DNA from: Sphaerisporangium perillae | GTDB lineage: Bacteria; Actinomycetota; Actinomycetes; Streptosporangiales; Streptosporangiaceae | NCBI RefSeq assembly: GCF_023276435.1 | Contig: NZ_JALLPO010000038.1 | Span: 35,895 to 99,894 of the forward strand | DNA: 64,000 nt | Reading direction: 5' to 3' | Shown: positions 10,043 through 18,246 of the stretch, in pieces | How positions within the stretch are numbered: the first letter of the stretch is position 1 | How the letters are laid out: every line of letters begins with the position of its first letter | Notes under the pieces: model-generated | Seen by the model: only the letters and a program-made list of their open reading frames with translations | Database searches by the model: none | Told to the model about the DNA's origin: nothing | Program-made: the position numbers and the translations under genes

Positions 10043-10828
10043 GTGACCGGCCACCTCGCCCCGGTCGCCGCGGTCGCCGCGGAGGTGGGGGAACGGGTCA
10101 TCCCGGTCTCCCTGGTCGACGCCCGCGAGGCGGAGCTGCGGGCGGGGCCGCTCTCGGCGCGGCTGCCGCACCCGCACGGCGCCGAAGGCCGCAACCTGCG
10201 CCGCTGGCTGGTCCAGGTGCTGGTGACCGAGGCCCTGGTCGAGGTGGAGGCCGCCGCCCTCGGGCTCGTCGCGCCCGCTGATGGAGCGCGTGCCGCCACC
10301 CCGCTGACGCTGTCCGCCGCGCTCCGCACCGGCGGTGTCGTCGCGGCGGTGACGGCGTCGATGCCGCTGGCCCGCACCCTGCGCGACACGGTCACGGCCG
10401 GGGTGCGGGTGCCGGAGGAGGAGGTCCGCGCGTACTACGAGCGCAACCTCGACCGCTTCACCGACCCGGAGGTGCGCCACGTCAGCCGGCTGCGCGGAGC
10501 GTCCGCCGCGCCGCTCGGGCCGGTGCGGCGCGGTGAGCTGCCCGGACCGCTGGAGACCGCCGTCTTCTCCGCCGGAGAGGGGGAGGTCGCCGGCCCCGTG
10601 GAAGGTCCCGGCGGGTCCTGGACGCTGCGGGTGGACCGCGTCGAGCCGGGCGGCCGCCGCCCGTACGAGACGGTCCGCGCGGCCATCGCGGCCGAGCTGA
10701 CCTCGGTGGCCGTCGAGCAGGCCTTCGCCGGGTGGCTGGAACGCCGGTACGCCGAGAAGGTGCGCCTGCGCCACGGCTTCGAGCACCCGGCCGACCCGCA
10801 CCACGCCGACGCCACCCACCGCCACTGA
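10043..10828 (+). CDS. parvulin-like (SurA/PpiC-type) protein, degenerate
   Basis: 261-residue soluble protein with the layout of a SurA/PpiC prolyl isomerase: an alpha-helical N-terminal part, the linker VPEEEVRAYYERNLDRFTDP, then a short region that resembles the parvulin domain (VRHVSRLRG ... GELPGPLETAVFSAGEGEVAGPV ... WTLRVDRVEPG). The central parvulin segment is much shorter than usual, so isomerase activity is doubtful. There is no signal peptide. Start GTG 10043 follows the mannosidase by 49 bp with a weak ribosome site, so it may belong to the same transcript. The C-terminus is His-rich. Its role beside a mannosidase is unknown. Confidence 0.6.
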   Translation: MTGHLAPVAAVAAEVGERVIPVSLVDAREAELRAGPLSARLPHPHGAEGRNLRRWLVQVLVTEALVEVEAAALGLVAPADGARAATPLTLSAALRTGGVVAAVTASMPLARTLRDTVTAGVRVPEEEVRAYYERNLDRFTDPEVRHVSRLRGASAAPLGPVRRGELPGPLETAVFSAGEGEVAGPVEGPGGSWTLRVDRVEPGGRRPYETVRAAIAAELTSVAVEQAFAGWLERRYAEKVRLRHGFEHPADPHHADATHRH

Positions 10829-10863
10829 CACCGCCACTGACACTGACACCGCCACGGACACCG

Positions 10864-10889
10864 CCGCCGCCCGGTAGGCCGGGCGGCGG
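10864..10889. terminator. bidirectional hairpin terminator
   Basis: An 11-bp stem CCGCCGCCCGG / CCGGGCGGCGG with a TAGG loop lies between the convergent parvulin-like and sulfotransferase genes. There is no U-tract, as is common in actinomycete terminators. Just upstream (10816-10858) are imperfect GCCACTGACACC repeats spanning and following the stop of the parvulin-like gene. Confidence 0.6.
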
Positions 10890-10898
10890 GCGGGCCGT

Positions 10899-11549
10899 TC
10901 AGAGGGCCGGGTTCCGCAGCACGGTGGAGCGGAAGGACTCGCGGTCGTTGGAGTGCGGAAACGGCTCTTCAGGCACCGGCACGCCGAGGAAGGCGCAGAG
11001 CGGCTCCCAGCCCTGGTTCACCCGGAAGACGAGCAGGCGCTCCGCGGGCACGGTGCGCTGGACCTCTTCGTTGTGCTCGTCGAAACAGGCGATCACGTGG
11101 TCGCGGTCGTCGATGCGGCCCCGGAAGGACCGGCCGATCAGCCCCGCCTGACGGAACTCGGCGAGCTGCTCGGCGGCCTCGAACGTGCGGAACCGCGCGG
11201 CCGCCTCCGGGAATCTGCCGTTGATGGCCGCGAACACCGTGTTCCGCATCGACTCGTACCACTCGCCGGTGTCCCGCGTGGTGAGGATCACCTTGGCGTC
11301 CGGAAACGCCTGGACCATCTCCCGCCAGAACGCCACGCCGGGCCAGTCCGTGGTGGCCTGGTATCCGTCGAGTGGTCCGCGCCACGCGCCGGGTTCGCCG
11401 TTCGCCGCCGCGGCCCAGTGATGGAGGTGTTCGGGATGGGCGAACACCTCGGTGAAGTGATAGCACGGCCCGAAACCGAGCTTGCACAGCGCGGTCTTGA
11501 GCGTCATCGTCCCTGTCCGGCCGAGACCGGCACCGATCACCCGTAGCAT
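10899..11549 (-). CDS. sulfotransferase family protein (P-loop)
   Basis: 216-residue protein of the small sulfotransferase group. The N-terminal phosphosulfate loop reads GAGLGRTGTMTLKTAL at residues 6-21. It is followed by TDWPGVAFWREMVQAFPDAKVILTTRD, whose Arg-containing VILTTRD strand is typical of PAPS-dependent enzymes, and FRVNQGWEPLCAFLG near the C-terminus. Members transfer sulfate from PAPS to small molecules, but this subgroup is largely uncharacterised and the substrate is unknown. It is a single gene, convergent with the parvulin-like gene and divergent from the GGT-like gene. Confidence 0.8.
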   Translation of the reverse strand: MLRVIGAGLGRTGTMTLKTALCKLGFGPCYHFTEVFAHPEHLHHWAAAANGEPGAWRGPLDGYQATTDWPGVAFWREMVQAFPDAKVILTTRDTGEWYESMRNTVFAAINGRFPEAAARFRTFEAAEQLAEFRQAGLIGRSFRGRIDDRDHVIACFDEHNEEVQRTVPAERLLVFRVNQGWEPLCAFLGVPVPEEPFPHSNDRESFRSTVLRNPAL

Positions 11550-11689
11550 GGCACCCCCCGATCACGACATCAGAGCGCGGCACCCCAGGCAAGCCGATCG
11601 CGCCGGTCATGGTGGGTTCTTGACGGAGACCCCCCCTCGTGACCAGTCTTTTCGCGATAGCTGAGGTGGAGCACGGTTTGGGGGAGCCG

Positions 11690-11702
11690 TACAGTTTCGG
11701 CA
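11690..11702 (+). promoter_or_regulatory. -10 element for a leaderless GGT-like mRNA
   Basis: TACAGT at 11690-11695 lies seven bases before the A of ATG 11702. This is the spacing seen for -10 boxes of leaderless actinomycete transcripts, and no ribosome site precedes this ATG. It supports 11702 rather than the GTG at 11639 as the true start. Confidence 0.45.
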
Positions 11703-13258
11703 TGGAGTGCACGAGGTTCGCTACGTCCGGCATGGTCTGCACCGTCGATCATCTGGCCTCGGCGACGGGGTTGGTCATGCTCGACCGGGGTGGCTCGGCG
11801 GCGGACGCGGTGATCGCCGCCAACGCGGTGCTGGCCGTCACCGCCCCGCACGCCTGCGGCCTGGGCGGCGACCTGTTCGCGCTCGTCCACGCGGGCACCG
11901 GCTCGCCGCGGGCGTTGAACGCCTCGGGGCGGTCGGGGTCCGGCGCCGACCCACACCGGCTGCGCGCCGAGGGACGCGGGCGGATGCCGTTCCAGCGCGA
12001 CATCCGGTCGGTGCCGGTGCCCGGCTGCGCGGACGGCTGGCTGGCCCTGCACGCCAGGTACGGGCGGCTGCCGCTCGACGAGCTTCTCGCCCCCGCCATC
12101 CGGTACGCGGACGAAGGGTTTCCCGCCTCGCCGATGCTCGCCCCGGCGGCCGGGGTGCTGCCCGGCGTCGGCGCCCCGGTGGAGCCGGGCACCCTGATCC
12201 GGCGGCCGGGCGTCGCCCGCGCGATGCGGGCGCTGGTCGGCGGCGGCCGTGAGGGCTTCTACCTGGGGGAGTTCGGCAGGGGCCTGCTCGCGCTCGGCCG
12301 TGACGGCACGGTGGGCGGCTCGGCGGAGGGCGAGTACGACGAGGCGGACCTGGCCCGCGTGAACGCCGACTGGGTGGAGCCGCTGCGCGCCCGCGCCTTC
12401 GGGCACGACCTGTGGACGATCCCGCCGAACTCCCAGGGCTACCTGGTGCTGCTGGCGGCGGCCATCGCCGACGGGCTCGACCTGCCGCGCGATCCCGCGG
12501 ACCCGCTGTGGGCTCACCTGCTCGCCGAGGCCGCGAGGGCCGCCGGGCACGACCGTCCCGACGTGCTGTTCGAGGGGGCTTCGGTGGACGGCGTGCTCGC
12601 CTCCGCGGCGGAGCGCCGGGCGGCGATCGACCCGTCGCGCAGGGCCAGGCTCCGCGATCTGGTCGCGCCGGGCGACACCACCTACCTGTGCGCGGTGGAC
12701 GCCGACGGGATGGGCGTGTCGCTCATCCAGTCGAACGCGGCGGGGTTCGGCAGCATGCTGTTCGAGCCGGCGACCGGGATCAACCTGCACAACCGGGGCA
12801 TCGGCTTCTCGCTGGAGCCCGGCCACCCGGCGGAGTACGGGCCGGGACGCCGCCCGCCGCACACCCTCGCCCCGGCCCTGGTCACCCGGCCGGACGGGTC
12901 GCTGCGCACGGTGCTCGGAACGATGGGAGGGGACTCCCAGCCGCAGATCGTGCTGCAGGTGCTCGCCCGGCTGCTGGTGGCGGGGGAGTCGCCGGGGCAG
13001 GCCATCGCCGCGCCTCGCTGGCGGCTCGGCCCCGGGCTCACCGGCTTCGACGCCTGGAGCGACCCGGACGAGGCCTCCGTGGACCTCGAGGAGGGCGCCC
13101 CCTGGGCCGAAGGGCTGCGCGAGCGCGGGCACGACGTGAAGGGGTTGCCGTACGGGGGATCCTTCGGGCACGCCCACCTGATCGACGTGCGGCCGGACGG
13201 CGTGCTCGCCGGCGCCGCCGACCCCCGCGCCCTCATCTCCAGCGCCGCGGGCCGCTGA
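11702..13258 (+). CDS. gamma-glutamyltransferase family protein
   Basis: 518-residue Ntn-hydrolase of the gamma-glutamyltransferase family, homologous to enzymes that cleave gamma-glutamyl bonds (glutathione and analogues) after self-cleavage into two subunits. The probable autoprocessing threonine is T326 in GDTTYLCAVDADG. Downstream family blocks are QSNAAGFGSMLF and LGTMGGDSQPQ. There is no signal peptide, so it may act in the cytoplasm on a specialised substrate, like GGT-like acylases. Start chosen at ATG 11702 because MECTRFATSGMVCT begins the family domain and a -10 box sits directly upstream. A perfect hairpin follows the stop. Confidence 0.85.
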   Translation: MECTRFATSGMVCTVDHLASATGLVMLDRGGSAADAVIAANAVLAVTAPHACGLGGDLFALVHAGTGSPRALNASGRSGSGADPHRLRAEGRGRMPFQRDIRSVPVPGCADGWLALHARYGRLPLDELLAPAIRYADEGFPASPMLAPAAGVLPGVGAPVEPGTLIRRPGVARAMRALVGGGREGFYLGEFGRGLLALGRDGTVGGSAEGEYDEADLARVNADWVEPLRARAFGHDLWTIPPNSQGYLVLLAAAIADGLDLPRDPADPLWAHLLAEAARAAGHDRPDVLFEGASVDGVLASAAERRAAIDPSRRARLRDLVAPGDTTYLCAVDADGMGVSLIQSNAAGFGSMLFEPATGINLHNRGIGFSLEPGHPAEYGPGRRPPHTLAPALVTRPDGSLRTVLGTMGGDSQPQIVLQVLARLLVAGESPGQAIAAPRWRLGPGLTGFDAWSDPDEASVDLEEGAPWAEGLRERGHDVKGLPYGGSFGHAHLIDVRPDGVLAGAADPRALISSAAGR

Positions 13259-13264
13259 GGCGGC

Positions 13265-13302
13265 CCGCGTGGTGGGAGCCCGCCGCGGGTCCCACCACGC
13301 GG
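13265..13302. terminator. strong bidirectional terminator
   Basis: Perfect 13-bp stem CCGCGTGGTGGGA / TCCCACCACGCGG with a 12-base GC-rich loop, directly between the convergent GGT-like and SDR stops. No U-tract. Confidence 0.75.
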
Positions 13303-13309
13303 GGGTCGG

Positions 13310-14116
13310 TCAGAGCTCCTTGAGGAACCCGGAGTCGACGGCGAACTCCGCGCCGGTCGTGCTCGCCGAGCGCGGCGAGACCAGGAGCGCGACGGCGTCG
13401 GCCACCTCCTGCGGGTCCACCAGGCGGCCCGTGGTCAGGTTCATCATGCCGGGCGCGACGCTGTCCATGACGGTGTCGCGGTCGGTGCCCGCCTGCGCGG
13501 CGATCATGTCGGCGACGCCGCCCTCGTCGGTCCACCAGGCCGTCCGCACGGGCCCCGGGGACACGGTGTTCACCCGGATGCCCTGCGGGCCGAACTCCGC
13601 CGACAGCACCTTGGTGAGGTTGTTCATGGCGGCCTTCGCCGCCCCGTAGTCCACGTTGATGGGGGACGGCTGCCGGGCGTTGCCCGAGGACACGTTGACG
13701 ATCGCGCCGCCACCGTGTTCGAGCATCACCGGGATGACGGCCCGGACGGCCCGGACGGCGGAGAACAGGTTGAACTCGAACATCGCCCGCCACTCGGCGT
13801 CGGTGGCGTCCAGGAACGAGCGGCGCGGGAGGGTCACCCCGGGCGGCGGCCCACCGGCGTTGTTGACCAGGATGTCCACCCGGCCGAACGCCTCCACCGC
13901 CCGAGCCACCACCTCCGCGGGCGCGGCGGGGTCCATGAGATCGACCGCGACGTGCACGAGGTCCGGGCCCGCCAGCGCGTCCAGTTCGGCGCTCGGCTTG
14001 CGGGACGCGGCCACGACGCGCGCGCCCTCCTCGAGCAGGGTGCGGGTGACCGCCAGCCCGATGCCCTTGGAGGCTCCGGTGACCACCGCCACGCGGCCGG
14101 AAAGCTTCAGATCCAT
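13310..14116 (-). CDS. SDR family NAD(P)-dependent oxidoreductase
   Basis: 268-residue classical short-chain dehydrogenase. The cofactor motif is TGASKGIG at residues 14-21, the NAG motif sits in ILVNNAGG, and the catalytic Ser and Tyr-x3-Lys lie in IVNVSSGNARQPSPINVDYGAAKAA. The aligned order S-Y-K is intact. Members reduce or oxidise carbonyl/hydroxyl groups of small molecules, and the substrate is not indicated by the neighbours. The ATG at 14116 is preceded by an AGGACCATCCA leader. It is probably a single-gene transcript with the stem-loop region at 14295-14330 upstream. Confidence 0.9.
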   Translation of the reverse strand: MDLKLSGRVAVVTGASKGIGLAVTRTLLEEGARVVAASRKPSAELDALAGPDLVHVAVDLMDPAAPAEVVARAVEAFGRVDILVNNAGGPPPGVTLPRRSFLDATDAEWRAMFEFNLFSAVRAVRAVIPVMLEHGGGAIVNVSSGNARQPSPINVDYGAAKAAMNNLTKVLSAEFGPQGIRVNTVSPGPVRTAWWTDEGGVADMIAAQAGTDRDTVMDSVAPGMMNLTTGRLVDPQEVADAVALLVSPRSASTTGAEFAVDSGFLKEL

Positions 14117-14523
14117 TGGATGGTCCTTGTCATCGTCCCCCGCCCGCCCGCCGGGTGGGGGAGGGCCGCGCGCCCGCCGATCGGGCGCTTGTCGGTGACG
14201 TCGAAGCTAACGTCGCCGCGCCGCCGGGCCCCGGCGCGATTCGGACGAGCAGTCCCGGCGGGAATCGGACCCCGCATGCGGCCGCGTGAACGCGGAAGAC
14301 CCCGCCAGGGGAATGCCTGACGGGGTCTTCACGTGTGCGAACCGGTGTGCGGGTCGCCTCTCGGCGAAAGGCTCAACGCGGCTCCAGCCGAACGGTAATC
14401 CGCGAAGGCAATAGGTGAGGCCCGGGGACACCGGACACACCGGTCACGATAGATGTAACCCCGGGAGCGGGAAGGTTGTTCCCGCCCGCACGGAGTCGCC
14501 CCCCCGCGAAGGCCGTCCGGCTC
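14117..14523. other. intergenic region with one strong stem-loop, no gene seen
   Basis: About 400 bp between the SDR start and the lactate permease stop, both on the minus strand. It holds the stem-loop at 14295-14330 and no convincing open frame. A minus-strand frame across 14207-14440 has Arg/Ser-rich composition with no family resemblance, and I consider it non-coding. A small RNA ending at the stem-loop is possible but unproven. Confidence 0.5.
14295..14330. terminator. stem-loop, terminator-like
   Basis: GAAGACCCCG pairs with CGGGGTCTTC, with an inner CAGG/CCTG extension and a GGAATG loop. It is very stable in both directions. It lies downstream of the lactate permease gene, whose stop is at 14524 on the minus strand, so it is likely that gene's terminator although about 190 bp away. 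Confidence 0.55.
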
Positions 14524-16164
14524 TCAGGTGACCATCCAGGACAGGACCGGGGAGGCCTGGAGTGCCGACAGGGCGCAGAGCACGACCAGGAAGACCAGGC
14601 TCCAGACGATGACGCGGCGGAAGATGTCGCCTTCCTTGCCGTTCAGGCCGACCGCCGCCGCGGCGATGGCCAGGTTCTGCGGCGAGATCATCTTGCCGAG
14701 CACGCCGCCCGAGCTGTTGGCGGCGGCCATCAGCACCTCAGGCAGTCCGGCCTGACCCGCCGCCGTGACCTGCAGCGCGCCGAACAGCGAGTTGGAGGAG
14801 GTGTCGGAGCCGGTGACCGCCACGCCGAGCCAGCCGAGGATCGGCGACAGCAGCGCGAACGCGGCGCCCGCTCCCGCCATCCAGGTGCCGAGTGTGATCG
14901 TCTGCCCGGAGGCGTTCATCACGAACGCCAGCGCCAGCACGGCCATCACGGTGAGGATGGCCCAGCGGAGCTGGTGGAGCGTCACCCTGTAGGCCCGCAG
15001 CGCCCGGGAGGCCGAGAGCTTCAGCGCGGCCATGGTGAGCAGGCCCGCGACGAGCATCTGGGTGCCCGGCGTGGTGAGCAGGTTCAGCGTGAACGTCGGC
15101 AGCGACAGCGGAGCGCCCTTGGCGTTGCGCAGGTCGAGGCCCGGCCACTTCACCGCGTACGTCGCCCGGTCCAGCAGGCTCTTCACCGGCGGGAGCTGGC
15201 AGATCACGAACACCACGATGATGATCGCGTACGGCGCGTACGCCCGCACGACGTCGGCGCGGGCGTCGGGACGGGCCACCCGCTCGGCGAACTCGGGGGT
15301 CGGCTCGTCGGCGGCGCCGCCCGCGATCGCGGTGCGCGGCTCGCGCGGGCGGCGCGCGCGGACCAGCGCGACCACGGCGGCGGCAGACAGCAGCGAGGCG
15401 ACCACGTCGGCCAGCGGCACCGAGATGAAGTTCGAGGTGGCGTACTGGGCCAGCGCGAAGACGACGCCGCAGGCCAGCGCCACCGGCCAGGTGTCGCGCA
15501 GCCCGCGCCACCCGTCCACGATCACGACGAGCGCGAGCGGCACGAACACGGCCAGGATGGGCGTCTGCCGCCCGACCATCGCGCCGAGGGTGTCGCTGGG
15601 CAGGCCGGTCACCTTGCCGAGGGTGATGATCGGGGTCGCCATGGCGCCGAAGGCGACCGGCGCGGTGTTGGCGGTCAGCGCGAGCACGGCGGCCTTCAGC
15701 GGCTTGAAGCCGAGGGCGATGAGCATGACCGAGGTCACCGCCACCGGCGTGCCGAACCCGGCGAGGGCCTCGATCAGTGCGCCGAAGGAGAAGGCGATGA
15801 TGATGGCCTGGACGCGCTGGTCGTCGCTCACACGGGCGAAGGAGCGCCGCAGCACGTCGAAGTGCCCGGTCTCCACCGTCATCTGGAAGACCCAGATCGC
15901 GTTGATGACGATCCACAGGATCGGGAAGAACCCGAACGCCGCCCCCTCGGTCCCCGCGAGCAGCGCCTGGCCGACCGGCATGCCGTACACCACGATGGCG
16001 ATCAGCACGGCGAGGGCCAAGGACACCAGCGAGGCGACCCAGGCGGTGACGCGCAGCACGCCGAGCAGCACGAACAGCAGCAGCAGCGGCAGCGCGGCGA
16101 CCAGGGAGCTCCAGGCGAGAGAGTGGGCGACGGGATCGAGGACTTGCTGGTACACGGCGACCAC
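14524..16164 (-). CDS. L-lactate permease (LctP/LldP family)
   Basis: 546-residue polytopic membrane protein with the LctP pattern of 12 or more helices. Family blocks include FGALIEALAGFGTPVAVTSVMLIALGF, TANTAPVAFGAMATPIITL and GWLGVAVTGSDTSSNSLFGALQ. It should import lactate or glycolate with protons. No lactate dehydrogenase or regulator gene is adjacent. Start ATG 16164 is followed by MVAVYQQVLDP, a common beginning for the family. A 13-bp hairpin about 95 bp upstream insulates it from the DUF4383 gene. Confidence 0.92.
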   Translation of the reverse strand: MVAVYQQVLDPVAHSLAWSSLVAALPLLLLFVLLGVLRVTAWVASLVSLALAVLIAIVVYGMPVGQALLAGTEGAAFGFFPILWIVINAIWVFQMTVETGHFDVLRRSFARVSDDQRVQAIIIAFSFGALIEALAGFGTPVAVTSVMLIALGFKPLKAAVLALTANTAPVAFGAMATPIITLGKVTGLPSDTLGAMVGRQTPILAVFVPLALVVIVDGWRGLRDTWPVALACGVVFALAQYATSNFISVPLADVVASLLSAAAVVALVRARRPREPRTAIAGGAADEPTPEFAERVARPDARADVVRAYAPYAIIIVVFVICQLPPVKSLLDRATYAVKWPGLDLRNAKGAPLSLPTFTLNLLTTPGTQMLVAGLLTMAALKLSASRALRAYRVTLHQLRWAILTVMAVLALAFVMNASGQTITLGTWMAGAGAAFALLSPILGWLGVAVTGSDTSSNSLFGALQVTAAGQAGLPEVLMAAANSSGGVLGKMISPQNLAIAAAAVGLNGKEGDIFRRVIVWSLVFLVVLCALSALQASPVLSWMVT

Positions 16165-16257
16165 CTCGCGGGGGCGTGAATTTCCGAGCGATCACTCCGG
16201 GTTTACTCCAGTTAGAGATCCCGGTAAAGACCCGGAAACAATTCCCCCGGCCGTCAT

Positions 16258-16293
16258 CGCGGGCGGCCCCGAGAAGATCCGGGGCCGCCCGCG
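16258..16293. terminator. strong hairpin terminator
   Basis: Perfect 13-bp stem CGCGGGCGGCCCC / GGGGCCGCCCGCG with loop GAGAAGATCC. It directly follows the decayed VOC gene end at 16305 on the minus strand, which suggests it was that gene's terminator. It now terminates DUF4383 transcription before lctP. Confidence 0.7.
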
Positions 16294-16304
16294 GGGGCAC
16301 CGGC

Positions 16305-16412
16305 TCAGACGAGCTCGGCGGAGGTGGAACCGGATCCCCTGGTCGTCGGTGCACTCGGCGGTCAGCCCGTACGGCTTCCGCTCGGGCTCGGCGCCGGTGC
16401 GCCGCGGGGCGG
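16305..16412 (-). pseudogene. C-terminal remnant of a VOC/glyoxalase-fold gene
   Basis: On the minus strand just past the DUF4383 stop, an open segment without a start encodes ERKPYGLTAECTDDQGIRFHL, which reads like the last strands of VOC-family (glyoxalase/bleomycin-resistance-like) proteins. One extra C after FHL breaks the frame. In the shifted frame the sequence ends GAG CTC GTC TGA (ELV-stop) at 16305, immediately before the terminator. The 5' part of the gene is gone, replaced by DUF4383. The family assignment is from memory of the C-terminal motif and is not searched. Confidence 0.55.
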
Positions 16413-16874
16413 TCAGGTGTGGAACATCCCCTTGCGGGCGCCGGCCGCGTGCCGCGACAGCATGACGCCGAGGCCGATCATGACAATGCCCAGCAGGAAG
16501 TGCAGCCAGTTGTCCGCCGAGTTGACCGGGATGAAGTTCGCCGCGCTCTCACGGCCCACCAGCAGGCCGTAGATCCACAGGACCAGGTAGATGGCGCCGC
16601 CCCAGATCAGGAAGTTGCGCGCCCCCGCCCAGCTGCGGGCCATCGTGACGCCCGCGATGCCGAACAGCAGGTGCACGATGTTGTGCAGGATCGACACCTG
16701 GAAGATGCCCAGCAGGTGGGCCCCCGAATGGTGTCCGGCGAACGTCATGGCGCCGTAGTTGGTCGTGATGCCGGGGACGAACCCCAGGACGCCCACCACG
16801 AGGAAGATGATCCCGACGACGAGCGCGGCCGTCTGCAGCGGTGTTCGGGTCATTTCGCGCGTGTGCGCACTCAT
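16413..16874 (-). CDS. DUF4383 membrane protein
   Basis: 153-residue integral membrane protein with four predicted helices (TAALVVGIIFLVVGVLGFVPG, LGIFQVSILHNIVHLLFGIAG, NFLIWGGAIYLVLWIYGLLVG and WLHFLLGIVMIGLGVMLS). The HNIVHLLFGIAG block is characteristic of DUF4383 proteins, which are small actinobacterial membrane proteins of unknown function. Start chosen at ATG 16874 (MSAHTREMTRT), which has a GAGGAGGCGCC ribosome site, rather than an upstream in-frame codon at 16931. Confidence 0.8.
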   Translation of the reverse strand: MSAHTREMTRTPLQTAALVVGIIFLVVGVLGFVPGITTNYGAMTFAGHHSGAHLLGIFQVSILHNIVHLLFGIAGVTMARSWAGARNFLIWGGAIYLVLWIYGLLVGRESAANFIPVNSADNWLHFLLGIVMIGLGVMLSRHAAGARKGMFHT

Positions 16875-16974
16875 GGCGCCTCCTCGGTCGGTCTTGCTGT
16901 GGGTCGTGGTCGCCGGCTGACCGGCCGCCACGGCCGCACCCGCCGTGTCCGTCCTCGGCCCGGCGGGTGCGGGG

Positions 16975-17586
16975 TCAGTGGTGGGTGCGCACGGTGTGCA
17001 TCCGGACCGTGGCGGGCAGGCGCTCGGTCTCCAGGGACCGGCGGAGCCGGGCCACCGCGTGCTGGATGCCCTTTCTGGCGGCGGCGGGGTCGGACTCGTC
17101 GGGCAGGACGACGGCCAGGGCGAGGCTCGGCGCGGTGGGAGCGCCGGTCAGGGTCGCGCTGACCCGTTCACCGTGCGCGGCCCCTCGGCCGTGTACGCCC
17201 GCTCCGCCGCCGGGCGTCCGCTCCTCGTGGATGCTGTGCGCGAGGTCGTCCTCGAGCGCTCCGGCCGCGGCCCGGGCCGACAGGTGGGTGGCGCCGTGGC
17301 CGGGGTCGGCCTCCTCCAGGTTCAGGTAGCGGACGGTGTCCCTGCGCGCCTCCAGGAGCAGCCAGCGCAGGGCCAGCAGCTCGACCACGAGCGCGACGAG
17401 GGCGAGGGCGGGCCAGAACCAGGCGGTACGGGCGGCGAAGCCGGCGATCTGTGGGGAGATCACCGGTACGTGGCGCGGCCCGAGCAGCCCGAGGCCCTTG
17501 GCCAGTGCCAGGGCCCCCGCCAGGGTCAGGATCAGGCCCAGGATCGCCAGGCCGGTGCGGTTGACGCGCGCGTTACGGTGGCTCAC
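16975..17586 (-). CDS. AmaP-like alkaline-shock membrane anchor protein
   Basis: 203-residue protein with two N-terminal membrane helices (LAILGLILTLAGALALAKG and TAWFWPALALVALVVELLALRWL). A cytoplasmic domain of about 120 residues follows, beginning YLNLEEADPGHGATHLSARAAAGALEDDL. This layout matches AmaP, which anchors Asp23 proteins to the membrane in Firmicutes, and actinobacterial equivalents in Asp23 operons. It is the last gene of the Asp23 operon, four bases after the DUF6286-like gene. A role in envelope stress is inference from context. Confidence 0.65.
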   Translation of the reverse strand: MSHRNARVNRTGLAILGLILTLAGALALAKGLGLLGPRHVPVISPQIAGFAARTAWFWPALALVALVVELLALRWLLLEARRDTVRYLNLEEADPGHGATHLSARAAAGALEDDLAHSIHEERTPGGGAGVHGRGAAHGERVSATLTGAPTAPSLALAVVLPDESDPAAARKGIQHAVARLRRSLETERLPATVRMHTVRTHH

Positions 17587-17589
17587 CGT

Positions 17590-18246
17590 TCACTCCTCTC
17601 TCCGCCGCACGGTGACGGTCACCGGTATCGGCCTCAGCGGGCGCAGGTCCTCGAGACGGCCCTCCACGGCCTGGCCGACCTCGCCGGGCAGCTCTCCGAC
17701 GTCGCGGAGCGGGGTGGCGACCGTCACCTGCGCGCCGCGCCGCCGCAGCCGCACCCGCGCCCGCGAGACGCCGTCCACGGCCGTCGCGACGGCGGTGAGG
17801 TGGCGGCGCAGCCCGGTGCGGGTGATGCCGGTGACCATCTGTGGATCCTCGGAGGTCAGCGGGATCACCCGGGCGCGTCCCGGGGTCAGCGCCGCCACGA
17901 GCATCGCGAGGCCGATCACGCAGATGACGGCCGCGGTGGTGAGCGCCGCCGGATCGTCCCAGCGGGCGCGTCCGAGCGGCGCGAGCCAGGCCACCGTGGG
18001 CAGGTGCGTCTGCGCGCGGGTGGCCATCGCCACCGCGCCGACCATGGTCACCATGGCGGCGGCGGCCAGCAGCAGCGCGGCCAGGGTGGCCGGGAGGGTC
18101 CGGTGGGACCGGAACGCGCGGGCGGCCGCCCGCCGCTGTGCCCTGCCGCCGGCGTGCGGCCCGGGACCGGTTCCGCGGTCCTCTGCGACGGGTTCGGGTT
18201 CGGTCGCGCGGTCCTCGCCGCCGGGGCCGGGTTCGGTCGCGGTCAC
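17590..18246 (-). CDS. DUF6286-like membrane protein of the Asp23 operon
   Basis: 218-residue protein: a charged Pro/Gly-rich N-terminus, two membrane helices (LPATLAALLLAAAAMVTMVG and ALTTAAVICVIGLAMLVAAL), then a small alpha/beta domain ending in DLRPLRPIPVTVTVRRREE. The C-terminal domain resembles those of actinobacterial proteins that always accompany Asp23/Gls24 genes. It overlaps the upstream Asp23 gene by four bases (GTGA at 18243-18246), so translation is coupled. Function unknown. Confidence 0.65.
   Translation of the reverse strand: MTATEPGPGGEDRATEPEPVAEDRGTGPGPHAGGRAQRRAAARAFRSHRTLPATLAALLLAAAAMVTMVGAVAMATRAQTHLPTVAWLAPLGRARWDDPAALTTAAVICVIGLAMLVAALTPGRARVIPLTSEDPQMVTGITRTGLRRHLTAVATAVDGVSRARVRLRRRGAQVTVATPLRDVGELPGEVGQAVEGRLEDLRPLRPIPVTVTVRRREE

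Noticed and set aside
5770..10395. 1541-codon open frame antisense to the alpha-mannosidase gene
   Set aside because: It mirrors the codon bias of the real gene, shows Gly/Arg/Val/Asp-rich composition and no motif.
14117..14523. tRNA or small RNA gene
   Set aside because: No clover-leaf or T-loop could be folded, only a terminator-like stem is visible.
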